Positions 19,244-28,423 of a stretch of 64,000 nucleotides of DNA are shown piece after piece. A program made the translations under genes and the position numbers. How positions within the stretch are numbered: the stretch's first letter is position 1; each line of letters begins with the position of its first letter. Source of the stretch: Methylosinus trichosporium OB3b (GTDB lineage Bacteria; Pseudomonadota; Alphaproteobacteria; Rhizobiales; Beijerinckiaceae); the NCBI RefSeq assembly GCF_002752655.1, contig NZ_CP023737.1, positions 434,001-498,000 of the forward strand, given 5' to 3'. The notes below the pieces were generated by a model that was not told the origin of the DNA, made no database searches, and was given only the letters and a program-made list of their open reading frames with translations.

Positions 19244-19734
19244 CGCTCACTGCTCCCGAGCCGATCGATGAATCGCACATCGTCAATGACTTCGACTCTG
19301 GCGTTCCGGTCCTCGACGATTGGCTGATGCGCCGCGCCCGGGCGAACCAGGCGAGCGGCGCATCGCGCGCATATGTGATTTGCGAGGACCGGCGTGTCGT
19401 CGGCTATTATGCGCTCGCCGCCGGCGCCGTCGAAATCTCGAATGCGACAGGACGCCTTCGCCGCAACATGCCCGATCCTGTCCCGATCGCCGTGCTGGGA
19501 CGATTGGCGATCCACCGCGGCTTCCAGGGAAACGGCCTCGGTCGCGCTCTCGTGCGGGACGCGGGGCAGCGTGTGCTGCAAGCCGCCGATATTATAGGGA
19601 TTCGTGGAATTCTCGTTCACGTGCTCTCACCGGAAGCAGAGGCTTTTTATCACGCCCTCGGCCTAGAGGCGTCGGCCTTGCAGCCCATGACGCTGATGGC
19701 GACGTTGGCCGATCTGCGCGCAGCGTTGATTTGA
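19240..19734 (+). CDS. GNAT acetyltransferase toxin (TacT/AtaT-like)
   Basis: A 164-residue GNAT-fold enzyme paired with the DUF1778 antitoxin. Members acetylate the amino group of charged tRNA and block translation. Visible marks are the acetyl-CoA loop GFQGNGLGRAL, the strand LGRLAIHR before it, and the late Tyr in EAFYHALGLE, which corresponds to the catalytic Tyr of TacT. The ATG at 19240 overlaps the antitoxin stop; a GTG 9 bases upstream is possible. No truncation or frameshift is visible, so the module looks intact. Confidence 0.9.
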   Translation: MTLTAPEPIDESHIVNDFDSGVPVLDDWLMRRARANQASGASRAYVICEDRRVVGYYALAAGAVEISNATGRLRRNMPDPVPIAVLGRLAIHRGFQGNGLGRALVRDAGQRVLQAADIIGIRGILVHVLSPEAEAFYHALGLEASALQPMTLMATLADLRAALI

Positions 19735-19780
19735 AGGAACGTGCGTCACCCCATCAACGTAAATATCGATACTCCCCGCC

Positions 19781-20119
19781 TCACTTCTCCTCCTCCCGCC
19801 TCCCCAGCTGCGGCGCGAGGATCACTACCTCGTTGCGGTGGATGCGGCCGAGGGTCACGCGGGCCTGCTCGTCGAGCATGTCGGCGTCGATCACATCGCC
19901 GCGCAGCAGGGCGATGCGGCGCTCCCATTGCTTGCGCTCGGCGACGAGGCCGGCGTGCTCGCGCTCGAGCGCGGCGAGGCGCTCGGCATATTCCTCGCCG
20001 GCCTTGAGGCCGCGCTGGCCGTTGACGCCGTGCCAGACGAAATAGCTCGCGACCAGTCCGGCTGCGCAATAGAGCAGAGCCGGGAGCAATAGGGAGCGCA
20101 GGACGAAGCGGAGCATCAT
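19781..20119 (-). CDS. ftsB: Septum formation initiator FtsB/DivIC family
   Basis: A 112-residue bitopic protein. One membrane helix (about 8-30) is followed by a coiled coil (about 38-75, AERLAALEREHAGLVAERKQWERR) and a conserved region with DMLDEQARVTLGR, which matches FtsB-type proteins (usually with A-R-x-x-L-G/N). It should link FtsL and FtsQ in the divisome. In most relatives the gene lies next to eno and pdhA; here its neighbours are a toxin-antitoxin pair and a YhdP-like gene. Starts with two Met codons; the first is used. Confidence 0.88.
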   Translation of the reverse strand: MMLRFVLRSLLLPALLYCAAGLVASYFVWHGVNGQRGLKAGEEYAERLAALEREHAGLVAERKQWERRIALLRGDVIDADMLDEQARVTLGRIHRNEVVILAPQLGRREEEK

Positions 20120-20226
20120 GGTCCCGCAGCTTGCGCCGAACAGGGTGTAAGCGCAGTTAACGCTGACGCGAGTGCATCCACGAGCCGTCAGAGGGCGAGC
20201 CTGAAGGCGCGCGGTCTGAACAGGGC

Positions 20227-23200
20227 TCAGTTCGCGGGATTGGGCGCAGCCGCCTCGGGCAGGCGGCCGGTGCCGTCCAGAATGCCGAACAGCTTGCGCA
20301 GCAAGCCCGGGGCGATCACCGACAGCGGATTGACCGTCAACACCGGCGCGCTGAAGGCGCCGCTCACGCGAAAGCTCACCGCGAACATCCCCTCATTCTC
20401 GCCGCCGGTGAGCATGACGCCGATCACCGGAATATTCGACATGAGATTATTGAGCCCATAGGCCGGCACGAAGGTTCCCGACACGTCGATCTTGTCGCGC
20501 GCGACGTCGATGAAGCCGTCGACGGTGAGGCCGGTCTCGGGCCCCGACATCACGCCGTCGCGCATGGTCAGCCGCCCGCCCGCAAAGGTGAAGCCCGACT
20601 GCACACGCGAGAATTTCACCGAGTCGGGATCGAAATGCAGCGCGCCCTTGTCGTCGGCGCGCGAGGCTCCCTGCATCACGAGGCGGCGCATCGCCGGCTC
20701 GTTGCGCAGGAAGAAATCGCTGATCTTGATGACGCCGTCCGAGCGTCCCTGCCCCATCAGCACGCTCGCGGTCATCGCGCCGCTCTCCATGCGATGATAG
20801 AGATCGAGGAAGGAGAGCAGCGCGCCGCCGTCGCTCGTCGACAATTCGATCAGCGGCGAGCCGTTCTGCCGGCGCGCGATCGTCGCGGCCAGCGGATCGC
20901 GGCCGAAGCTGCCGGTCAGCGACAATTGCTCGAGGCGTCCGCCGCGGCGGGCGTAGTCGAGCGCGACATTGGCGAGGATCTGCCGGCCGAAGCCGGTGAC
21001 GATCGGCGATCTGAGGTCGAGCTCGAGATCGTCGGCGAGCGGCTTGCCGCCGTTCTCGGCGCCGGCCGACGGCTCGGCCGCCGGATGCGAGAGAAAGCGC
21101 AGCAGCGGCCGCGCGTCGATATTGGCGCCGCGCACCACGAGCTTCACCCCGTCGCCGACGCGCATCGCGTCGAGACGCATGTCATCGCCCGGCGACAGCC
21201 GCACTTGTCCAAATCGCGCCGAGCGGAACGCGCCGTCGCGCGCGAGCTCGACGACGCCGGAGACTTGCGCGCCGCCCGCCTCCGCGGAGAGTTGCTCCAG
21301 CGCCGAGCCCTCCGGTCGCTTGACTAAAGTGAAGCTCGCTTTGCCGGGCTTGCCCGCCGGCTTGGCGACGCCGGGCAGCGGATTGTCGAGCGTGGCTTTG
21401 AGGAAGTCGAGCTCGACCTGCGCCTCGGCCTCCTCGATCGGCAGCCGCGTCGCCACCTGCGCGCCGATGATTCCGGAGACGCCGGGGACGGCGTAGCCCG
21501 CCTTGACCCGCGCGGCGTCGTCGAGCTGCAGCGACATTTGCGCCTGCGTCTTGGACTTTTCGCCCGGCGGACGGCGCGCCTCGAAAACGACCGGAGCCCC
21601 GAACACGCGCCCGGAGCCGCCGACCCGCAGCCCCTCCACATCGGAGACGACCTTCAGCGTCGCGCCCTCGAGCCGCTCCTTGCCGAGGAAGCGCTCCATC
21701 GACACATTGGTCGCCTCGGCGTCGATCGCGACCCGGGTCTTTTCGTCCCTCGCCGCCTTGCCCAGCTCGAAATCGATGCGCAGGCGTCCATCGACCTGCC
21801 CATGCATCGCTCCGGCGTCGACCGGCGCGTCGGCGACCTTGGCGATGCTCTCGAGCGACAGGATGTCCGCGACCGCCTCGACATTGCCGACGAGTCGCAG
21901 ATCGATCGCGGCCGGCGCCGGATCGAAGCCGAGCGCCGGCACGCGGAAGGCGCCCTGCGTGATCGCCAGCCTGTGACCCGGCGCGCTCTCCATGACGCCC
22001 GCCGTCGCCTGAAAGGCGACGGTGCGGCCGGTGAGCGCGATATGGCCGCCGACGCCGGTCAGCGGCCAGAGGCCCGGAAAAGCGTCGACGATGGTCGCGC
22101 CCTCGAGATCGAAATCGCCGCGCAGCGCGGCGTCGGGAGGCGGACGTTCATAGCGTCCCTCCAGCATGGCCTGCTGATCGAGATCGGCGGTGAGGAGCCC
22201 GGCGCGCAACACCCCCGCGGGCAGATGCTCCTCCATCCACATCCGCGTCGGCGCCGCCACATGAGTCGGCCAGATGCGCAGCGCCGAGCGGATCGGCGTA
22301 TCCTTCGCCTCGATGCGATAGGTCAGATGCGGCCCGTCCGGCCGGCCGCCGTCGAAGCCGATGGTGGCGGAGGCGTGGATTTCCGGTCCGTCGAGGGCGA
22401 CGCGCTCGATCGTCGCGCGCTTGGCGACGAGGTCGAAATTGGCGGCGAGGCTCGCGCTGCCGACGAGCATCGGCGCCTCCTCAGGGCTATCGGCCACGAA
22501 GCGCCCGGGCTTGGCCAGCGCCGCCACGAGCGTCCAGAGATCGGAGCGCGTTTCGCCGTCCTCGCGCGGCGGCGTCAGGGCGCCGGCGAAGCTCAGCCGG
22601 GCGGCGCCGGCCGCGATCTCGATCGGCTCTATGGCGATGCGCCGGCGCGCCGCGTCCCAGCGCGCGGAAATCGAGAGTGCTTCGACCATGAAAGGCTCGG
22701 CGTCCGGCTCCTCGAGCCGGAAGAACCCCTCCCCCATGGCGAGGCGGCCGCTCGCTTCGAGCAAACGATTCTCGGCGTCGACGGCGAGACGGAGATCGAG
22801 CGACAAAGGCGCGTCGGTGTCGAAGGGAAGCGAGCGCGCGCCAGCGACGAGCGCGATCTCGTCGAGCGAGAGCCGGCGGACTTTCAAGTCGAGCGCGCGT
22901 CGCTCGCCGGGCCGCCCATCAGCCTCGACCTCGGCGGTCGTGCGTCCGGAGGGGCCGGTCGCGGCGAGCGTGAGGCTGGTCGCGCCCGCCGTCTTCTCGA
23001 ATTTGAGAGCGACGTCGCGATAGGTGGTGGTGCGCTCCTGCGTGCGATCATCGATGATGAGCGTCGCATTGGAGACGCCGACGCGATCGATAGCGGCGAT
23101 CGGGCTGTCGGGGCCGGTGACGAAATCCAACAGCGCGCGCAGCGCGACGCCGGCCTGCCGCGCTAGCGCGGGCGGCGCGGCCGGCGTGACGACGGCCACA

Positions 23201-23817
23201 GCTTCGACAGGCGTCGGCGGCGCAGGCTCGTCGAGTGGAATCTCGACTGGATCGGCGCCGGGCGTCGACACGGCGATGACGCCGTCCGGACGCACAGCGA
23301 GGCGCAGCTCGAGATCGAGCGCCTCGAGCCGGCGCGGCATCAACCGGCCGAGCAGCAGCGCCATCGGATCGATGGACAATTGCGCGCGCGGCGCCGCGAC
23401 GATGATGCGGCCGCCGCCTTTGACCTCGAGCCGATCGATCGTCAGCGTAAGGCCTTTGCGGCCATGGTCGATCGCCGCCGAGCCGAGCGTGAAAGCGTAG
23501 CGATGGCCATAGAGATCGTCGAGCGATTCGACGATTTTCGGGACCAGCCAATCGGAGCGAATCGGCCCATGCGCGAGGGCGGCGAAAAAGGCCCCGACAG
23601 CGAGCGCGACGACGAGCAGCAGAAAAAAGCCGAAAGCCGACAGGCATCGGCCAACGCAGAGCGAGCGCAGCCGCACGGCCGTGCGGCCCTCGCACGCTGC
23701 GGGCCAGGAAAGCTCCTGCGGCCCGCGCGGCTCCAGCGGCGAGCCTTCGTCGAAGCCCTGCGTCAACCCTTCGCCTCTCGGTGAAGCCCACGCGCCGCGC
23801 CGGCGCCGATTCTGCAA
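20227..23817 (-). CDS. YhdP-like AsmA-family protein (DUF3971 / AsmA-2 C-terminal)
   Basis: A very long protein, up to 1,196 residues, with one N-terminal membrane anchor at about 60-85. Beta-rich repeating segments follow, spanning the periplasm: DUF3971-like in the middle and the AsmA-2 C-terminal region near the end (FADSP..., DLYHRMESGAMTASVLMGQG, GLNNLMSNIPVIG, FRVSGAFSAPVLTVNPLS). The family (YhdP, TamB, AsmA) forms bridges for phospholipid transfer to the outer membrane. The start is uncertain: the frame opens with TTG at 23817 without a good ribosome-binding site. A GTG at 23676, just before the anchor and preceded by GAGGG, is an alternative. Confidence 0.87.
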   Translation of the reverse strand: MQNRRRRGAWASPRGEGLTQGFDEGSPLEPRGPQELSWPAACEGRTAVRLRSLCVGRCLSAFGFFLLLVVALAVGAFFAALAHGPIRSDWLVPKIVESLDDLYGHRYAFTLGSAAIDHGRKGLTLTIDRLEVKGGGRIIVAAPRAQLSIDPMALLLGRLMPRRLEALDLELRLAVRPDGVIAVSTPGADPVEIPLDEPAPPTPVEAVAVVTPAAPPALARQAGVALRALLDFVTGPDSPIAAIDRVGVSNATLIIDDRTQERTTTYRDVALKFEKTAGATSLTLAATGPSGRTTAEVEADGRPGERRALDLKVRRLSLDEIALVAGARSLPFDTDAPLSLDLRLAVDAENRLLEASGRLAMGEGFFRLEEPDAEPFMVEALSISARWDAARRRIAIEPIEIAAGAARLSFAGALTPPREDGETRSDLWTLVAALAKPGRFVADSPEEAPMLVGSASLAANFDLVAKRATIERVALDGPEIHASATIGFDGGRPDGPHLTYRIEAKDTPIRSALRIWPTHVAAPTRMWMEEHLPAGVLRAGLLTADLDQQAMLEGRYERPPPDAALRGDFDLEGATIVDAFPGLWPLTGVGGHIALTGRTVAFQATAGVMESAPGHRLAITQGAFRVPALGFDPAPAAIDLRLVGNVEAVADILSLESIAKVADAPVDAGAMHGQVDGRLRIDFELGKAARDEKTRVAIDAEATNVSMERFLGKERLEGATLKVVSDVEGLRVGGSGRVFGAPVVFEARRPPGEKSKTQAQMSLQLDDAARVKAGYAVPGVSGIIGAQVATRLPIEEAEAQVELDFLKATLDNPLPGVAKPAGKPGKASFTLVKRPEGSALEQLSAEAGGAQVSGVVELARDGAFRSARFGQVRLSPGDDMRLDAMRVGDGVKLVVRGANIDARPLLRFLSHPAAEPSAGAENGGKPLADDLELDLRSPIVTGFGRQILANVALDYARRGGRLEQLSLTGSFGRDPLAATIARRQNGSPLIELSTSDGGALLSFLDLYHRMESGAMTASVLMGQGRSDGVIKISDFFLRNEPAMRRLVMQGASRADDKGALHFDPDSVKFSRVQSGFTFAGGRLTMRDGVMSGPETGLTVDGFIDVARDKIDVSGTFVPAYGLNNLMSNIPVIGVMLTGGENEGMFAVSFRVSGAFSAPVLTVNPLSVIAPGLLRKLFGILDGTGRLPEAAAPNPAN

Positions 23818-23943
23818 AGAGATGTGATGGCGATTTCCCCGGCTGGGCGCAATCGGAGTTTTTTCTGCGAGGCTCTTGCGGAGCGCGTCGCGGTCTGCAT
23901 TGCTCGAGATTGTAGACCAGGATGAGACGAAAGGAAGGCGAAG

Positions 23944-24429
23944 GTGAGCGAGGCTGCGACGACTTCAGTGCTGCGCGAGGGCGACGCCGCCCCATCTTTC
24001 GATCTGCCGGGCGCGGGCGGCGAGCGTCTGTCGCTCGCCGCATTCGCCGGCAAGAAGCTCGTGCTGTATTTCTATCCCAAGGACGACACCTCCGGCTGCA
24101 CCAAGGAGGCGATCGAGTTCAACGCGCTGGCGAAGGATTTCGCCAAGGCGGGGGCGGCGGTCGTCGGCGTCTCGCCGGATTCGCCCGCCAAGCACGACAA
24201 GTTCCGGGCCAAATACGAGCTCGGCTTTCCGCTCGCCAGCGACGAGACGAAGGAGATGCTCGCCGCTTATGGCGTCTGGGTCGAGAAGAGCATGTACGGA
24301 CGCAAATATATGGGCGTCGAGCGCTCGACCTATCTCATCGGTCCGGATGGGCGGATCGTCAAAATCTGGCGCAAGGTGAAAGTGCCCGGCCATGCGGCCG
24401 CGACGCTGGCGGCGGTGAAGGGAAGTTAG
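23944..24429 (+). CDS. bcp: Peroxiredoxin, Bcp/PrxQ family (1-Cys form)
   Basis: A 161-residue thiol peroxidase. The peroxidatic site is DDTSGCTKEAIEF, near residue 50. In Escherichia coli Bcp the resolving Cys follows five residues after the first; here that position is Ile, and there is no other Cys in the protein, so it must work as a 1-Cys enzyme with an external thiol. Start is GTG at 23944. The gene diverges from the YhdP-like gene, sharing a 126-base control region, and is followed by a dispersed palindromic repeat at 24457. Confidence 0.93.
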   Translation: MSEAATTSVLREGDAAPSFDLPGAGGERLSLAAFAGKKLVLYFYPKDDTSGCTKEAIEFNALAKDFAKAGAAVVGVSPDSPAKHDKFRAKYELGFPLASDETKEMLAAYGVWVEKSMYGRKYMGVERSTYLIGPDGRIVKIWRKVKVPGHAAATLAAVKGS

Positions 24430-24456
24430 CGGCGCGAAAGTACCGATTATCTTGCC

Positions 24457-24537
24457 GTCATTGCGAGCGGAGCGAAGCAATCCTTCAGCCGAGGAGCGGC
24501 CCCCGGGTTGCTTCGTCGCCGCGCTCCCCGCAATGAC
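24457..24537. repeat. Dispersed palindromic element, family E (copy 1)
   Basis: An 81-base element whose ends are inverted: GTCATTGCGAGCGGAGCGAA at the left and the imperfect complement ending in GCAATGAC at the right. It lies between convergent gene ends. Copies at 27516, about 36944 and 40377 share ends and length. No coding capacity; behaves as a REP- or MITE-like unit. Confidence 0.8.
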
Positions 24538-24574
24538 CAGCCCCGATAGTCCGGACTCTCGTGGCTCGCTCCGC

Positions 24575-24868
24575 CTATTTCGACATGCAGCCCTTGATGT
24601 CGCTCTTCGTCTTCATGTCCTCGAAGGTCGCGACGCAGAACTTCTCCAGCGCCGGGCGCAGCTCTGGATTGGCGGCGTTGGCGCGCAGGCTCATCGCGCC
24701 CTCGAGCAGCTCCTTCTGCGCCGCATGCACTTGCGCACGCGGCAGCTCGGCCGAGCATTCCTCGTAGCGCTTCAGCAGCGCGTCGCATTCGGGAATGCCG
24801 GTCGCGTCGACGGCGACGGCGGGAGTCGTGAGGAGAAGGACGGAAAAGAAGACGACGCCGGCTTTCAC
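24575..24868 (-). CDS. Small secreted Cys-containing protein
   Basis: A 97-residue protein with a signal peptide (MKAGVVFFSVLLLTTPAVA) and about 77 mature residues that look all-helical. It has four Cys: the first pair spaced exactly nine residues apart (ECDALLKRYEEC) and a second pair fifteen apart near the C terminus (FCVATF...IKGC). The arrangement suggests two disulfides clamping a helical hairpin, similar in outline to CHCH-type folds. I do not recognise a family. It lies 154 bases downstream of nothing on its own strand except the nlpD region (which is transcribed the same way, ending at 25023), so it could end that long operon. Confidence 0.65.
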   Translation of the reverse strand: MKAGVVFFSVLLLTTPAVAVDATGIPECDALLKRYEECSAELPRAQVHAAQKELLEGAMSLRANAANPELRPALEKFCVATFEDMKTKSDIKGCMSK

Positions 24869-25022
24869 TGTGCGCTCATGTCCCTGTGACGCCGGACCTC
24901 GCCGGCAGGCGGCCCTCTCTTAGAGACTTCGGGAACAAAAAGAAACGGGCGACGGGCGTGTTTGACGCCCGTCGCCCTCACTCCGGCGCAGTGTCTCGCG
25001 AACGCCCGAGGTCTCGTGCGGG

Positions 25023-26651
25023 TCAGAGCCCCGCGAGATAGCTGGTCGGATCGACCGGCGTCGCTCCCTTGCGCAGCTCGAAGTGGAGCTGCGGCGTGCC
25101 GACATTGCCCGACTGGCCCGATTTGGCGATGTTCTGCCCGCGCTTCACCTGATCGCCGCGCTTCACCTCGAGCTCGCCATTATGGGCGTAGGCCGAGACG
25201 AAGCCGTTGGGATGGCGGATCAGAACCAGATTGCCATAGCCCTTGAGCTCATTGCCCGCATAAGCGACGACGCCTCCTTCGGCGGCCTTCACCTGCGTGC
25301 CCTCCGGCACCGAGATGTTGATGCCGTCATTGCCGCCCGAGTTGAAGCCCTGAATGATCCGGCCGCGCGCCGGCCAGCGGAACTCCGGCCGCGCGTCGGC
25401 GGCCGCAGGCGCGGGCTTCTCCTCCGGCTGCGGCGCCGGCTGCTGCTGGGCGACGGGCGGCAGCGAGGCGACCGGCGTCTTGTCGACGTGCGGCGCGGGC
25501 TGCGGCGCCGCGGCGACCTTCTGCTTCTCCACCTTCTCGACCTTCTCCGCCGCGACGGTCTGCCGCTTGGGCTCGGGCGCCTCCTTCTTGGCGAGCTGCT
25601 CGCGCGCCTTGGTCTCGACCTTGCGCGGCTCGGCCTTCGCCATTTCCTTGGGCGCGGCGACCGGCTCCTTGCGCGCCGTCTTGGCGTGCACGGGCTCGGC
25701 TTCCGCCTTGCGGATGGCCTCGTGAGGCGCCTTGCGCGCCGGCTCGGCGAGAGCGGCCGGCTTCGCGAGCTTGGCGGGAGCCGCTTTCTCGGCCTCCGCT
25801 CTGGCGAGCTGGGCTTTCGGCTTCTCCACAACCTTGGCCGCGACCGGCTGCGCCTTCGGCTTCTCGACCTTGGCCTCGATCGGCTTCGGCCTGCTGTCGA
25901 CGGCCTTCGCGACCTTGACCTCGGCAAGCTTCGGCTTCTCGATTTTCGCTTCGAGCTTCGGCTTTTCGATTTTCGCTTCGGCCACGGCCGGCTTCACGCT
26001 GCGCGGCTCTATGGCCGGCGCATGCTTTTCGGCGCGAGCCTCGACAACCGGCGTGCGGCTACGCTCGCTCGCGGCCTCGATCTCGCGGCGGCCAGGGCGC
26101 GGATCGGCCGCGGCGCGGACCGGCTCCATGGGCGCAGAAGCGGCGCCGGCGCGATAGACGGGAATAACGAGACGCGAGCCGGGATGAACCTCGGTCGGCC
26201 GCGAGAAACCGTTGACGCGCAGCAACGCGTCGAGCGGCACGCCATAGCGCGTCGCCAGCATGCCGGCGGATTCGCCATCGGAGACGACGAGCGGCGTGCC
26301 GCCTTCGGCGCTCCAGTGATTGAAGCTTCCGGCGACGCGCGGAGCCGGCGCCGGGACGGCGGGCGGCGCGTAGCGCTCGGCCTGCGCCATCGGCTGCTGC
26401 TGCTGCTGCGGCGGCGGCAGCGGACGCGATTGCACGATTCCGCGCGGCGGCGCAGCCTCGGCATAGGTGCGCGGAGAAATGGTCCCGGTCGGCGCCCGAT
26501 CCACATGCGGCGCCTGCTCCTGGAACGGATCCGATAGAGGATCGGTGAAGCGCGTCGCATCGGAGCAGCCGGCGAGCAGGCCGGCGGCGCCGGCGGCGAA
26601 CATGAGCCGCCACGCGACTCGCGACAGGAAAACACGACGCTCAATTGCCAT
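25023..26651 (-). CDS. nlpD: NlpD-like lipoprotein with LysM and degenerate LytM (M23) domain
   Basis: A 542-residue lipoprotein. The signal peptide ends in the lipobox LLAGC (Cys at about 28). A LysM domain spans about 125-170, a long Lys/Ala/Pro/Glu-rich low-complexity spacer about 200-420, and a C-terminal LytM domain the last 115 residues. The zinc ligands of active M23 enzymes are missing: the His-x-Gly-x-Asp motif reads NDGIN, and the late His-x-His reads QLH. Such degenerate LytM proteins (NlpD, EnvC) activate amidases at the division septum rather than cutting peptidoglycan. ATG at 26651. It is the last typical member of the surE-pcm-nlpD order. Confidence 0.9.
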   Translation of the reverse strand: MAIERRVFLSRVAWRLMFAAGAAGLLAGCSDATRFTDPLSDPFQEQAPHVDRAPTGTISPRTYAEAAPPRGIVQSRPLPPPQQQQQPMAQAERYAPPAVPAPAPRVAGSFNHWSAEGGTPLVVSDGESAGMLATRYGVPLDALLRVNGFSRPTEVHPGSRLVIPVYRAGAASAPMEPVRAAADPRPGRREIEAASERSRTPVVEARAEKHAPAIEPRSVKPAVAEAKIEKPKLEAKIEKPKLAEVKVAKAVDSRPKPIEAKVEKPKAQPVAAKVVEKPKAQLARAEAEKAAPAKLAKPAALAEPARKAPHEAIRKAEAEPVHAKTARKEPVAAPKEMAKAEPRKVETKAREQLAKKEAPEPKRQTVAAEKVEKVEKQKVAAAPQPAPHVDKTPVASLPPVAQQQPAPQPEEKPAPAAADARPEFRWPARGRIIQGFNSGGNDGINISVPEGTQVKAAEGGVVAYAGNELKGYGNLVLIRHPNGFVSAYAHNGELEVKRGDQVKRGQNIAKSGQSGNVGTPQLHFELRKGATPVDPTSYLAGL

Positions 26652-26781
26652 GACGCGACCCACACTCGTACGCGACTTCAGTGCAGTCATCTAGCCATGC
26701 GGCGGTTAAGGGAGCGTTTAAGATGAATGCGCATTCACGACGGCGGGGATGAATTTAGGTAAATGCCGAAAATCAACCGCT

Positions 26782-27465
26782 TCACATCATCCGCGCGGCG
26801 CCCTCGAGCGCTGCGCCGAGGCGGCAGGGGCCGAGATCGGCCTCACTCCACAGCGAGCCGCCGTCGCGGCGCAAACGTCGCAGCCGCTCCTGCGGGCGCG
26901 CCTCGCCCATCGGCGCCGGCTCGAGCCGGCCGAACAGCGCGACGCCGCCCGGCGTGAGCGCATCGAGCAGGAACTGCGGCGGCGCGGCGCGGAAGGACAT
27001 ATGCAGCACGATGCGGTCGAAGCCGCCGGAGACCGCGCCGGGCGCCAGCCCGTCGCCGAAGATCGCCTCGACATTGGCGAGGTCGAGCTCGGCGAGCCGC
27101 AGCCGCGCGTCGCTCGCCAGCGTCGCATAGCGCTCGACGGTGACGACCTCGCGCGCGAGCCGCGCCAGAACGGCGGCGCTGAAGCCCGAGCCCGTGCCAA
27201 TTTCCAGCACGCGATGATGCGGCTCAAGCGCCAGCGCCTCGAGCCGTCGCGCGAGATCGGCGGGCGCGGGCATCGTCTGGCCGCAAGCGATCGGCAGAGC
27301 GATGTTGCGGCCTGCGAGATCGCGAAAGCGATAGGGAGCGAAGAGCGCGCGCGGCGTCGTCTCGAAGGCGCGCATGACCGAAAGATCGCGCACGCCGACG
27401 CGCCGCAGCTGCAGCAGCAGAGCGGCGCGCTCCTCGATCGTCCGTCCGTCCGCGCCCTCTTCCAC
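26782..27465 (-). CDS. pcm: Protein-L-isoaspartate O-methyltransferase
   Basis: A 227-residue SAM-dependent enzyme that starts repair of isoaspartyl residues in damaged proteins. Family marks are the N-terminal RAFETTPRALFAP, the substrate loop IACGQTMPAPADLARRLEAL, and motif I VLEIGTGSGFSAAVLARLA. It lies between surE and nlpD on the same strand, the usual order in proteobacteria. A copy of a dispersed palindromic element lies in the 179-base gap before it, which is unusual inside an operon and may set differential expression. Confidence 0.94.
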   Translation of the reverse strand: MEEGADGRTIEERAALLLQLRRVGVRDLSVMRAFETTPRALFAPYRFRDLAGRNIALPIACGQTMPAPADLARRLEALALEPHHRVLEIGTGSGFSAAVLARLAREVVTVERYATLASDARLRLAELDLANVEAIFGDGLAPGAVSGGFDRIVLHMSFRAAPPQFLLDALTPGGVALFGRLEPAPMGEARPQERLRRLRRDGGSLWSEADLGPCRLGAALEGAARMM

Positions 27466-27515
27466 AACGCCTCCTGGTTCTGCTGCTCACGAGAAGCCGC
27501 CACGATCGGGGCGGC

Positions 27516-27595
27516 GTCATTGCGAGGAGCGGAGCGACGACGCAACAAAGGGGCCGCCCCACGGCTCTAGATTGCTTCGCTCCGCTCGCAATGAC
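27516..27595. repeat. Dispersed palindromic element, family E (copy 2, inverted)
   Basis: An 80-base copy in the opposite orientation to copies 1 and 4: the AATGACG end with GCTTCGCTCCGCTCGC now lies at the right. Located between surE and pcm. Confidence 0.8.
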
Positions 27596-27644
27596 GGGCC
27601 CGGCTTCAGCGGGCTCACGTTTTCGTTACGCGCCGCCGTCGCCC

Positions 27645-28409
27645 CTACTCGAAGGCGGCGGAAAGCCGCGTCAAAGTGGGATGATCGGTGAAATCGAGAC
27701 GCAGGGGCGTCACGGAAATCCTGTTCCCCTCGACAGCCTCGAGGTCAGTGCCGGGTCCGGGCGTGAAATTGCCGCGCTGGAAGGATATCCAATAATAGGG
27801 AATGCCGCGACCGTCCTTCCGGTCCTCGATGCGCATCAGATCATTGCTGCGCCGGCCCTGCACGGTGATCGAGATCCCCCTCACCTCCTCCGGCCGGCAA
27901 TTGGGGAAATTGACGTTCATCAGCACGCCCTGCGGAATGCCGGCCTCGACGAGCTTGCGAATCACCGCCGCGGCATGCGCCTCGGCGCAGGCCCAATGAA
28001 TGGTCTGGCGGCCGGCGAAGAAATCATAGACCTGCGACAGCGCGATCGAGGGAATGCCGAGCAGCGTCCCCTCTATGGCGCCGGCGATGGTGCCGGAATA
28101 GCTCACATCCTCGGCGAGATTCTGCCCGGAGTTGACGCCGGAGAGGATGAGATCCGGCGGCTTGTCGGCGAGCAGCTTGCGCACCGCCATGATGACGCAG
28201 TCGGTCGGCGTGCCTTTCACCGCGAAATGGCGCGAGGAGATTTCGCGCAGGCGCAGCGGATCATTGATCGACAGCGAATGCGCGACGCCCGATTGCTCGC
28301 TCTCCGGCGCGACGACGAAGACGTCGTCGGTGAGCGCGCGCGCCACCCGCTCGGCGAGCGCGAGACCCGCCGCATGAATGCCGTCGTCATTGGTGATGAG
28401 GATGCGCAT
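27645..28409 (-). CDS. surE: 5'/3'-nucleotidase SurE
   Basis: A 254-residue metal-dependent nucleotidase. The N-terminal MRILITNDDGIHAAGL carries the two metal-binding Asp residues, and further signature stretches are APESEQSGVAHSLS and LILSGVNSGQNLAEDV. It removes phosphate from nucleoside monophosphates under stress. It follows serS across a 194-base gap that holds repeat elements. ATG start at 28409; length is normal. Confidence 0.96.
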   Translation of the reverse strand: MRILITNDDGIHAAGLALAERVARALTDDVFVVAPESEQSGVAHSLSINDPLRLREISSRHFAVKGTPTDCVIMAVRKLLADKPPDLILSGVNSGQNLAEDVSYSGTIAGAIEGTLLGIPSIALSQVYDFFAGRQTIHWACAEAHAAAVIRKLVEAGIPQGVLMNVNFPNCRPEEVRGISITVQGRRSNDLMRIEDRKDGRGIPYYWISFQRGNFTPGPGTDLEAVEGNRISVTPLRLDFTDHPTLTRLSAAFE

Positions 28410-28423
28410 AGCCTCGGTTTTCT

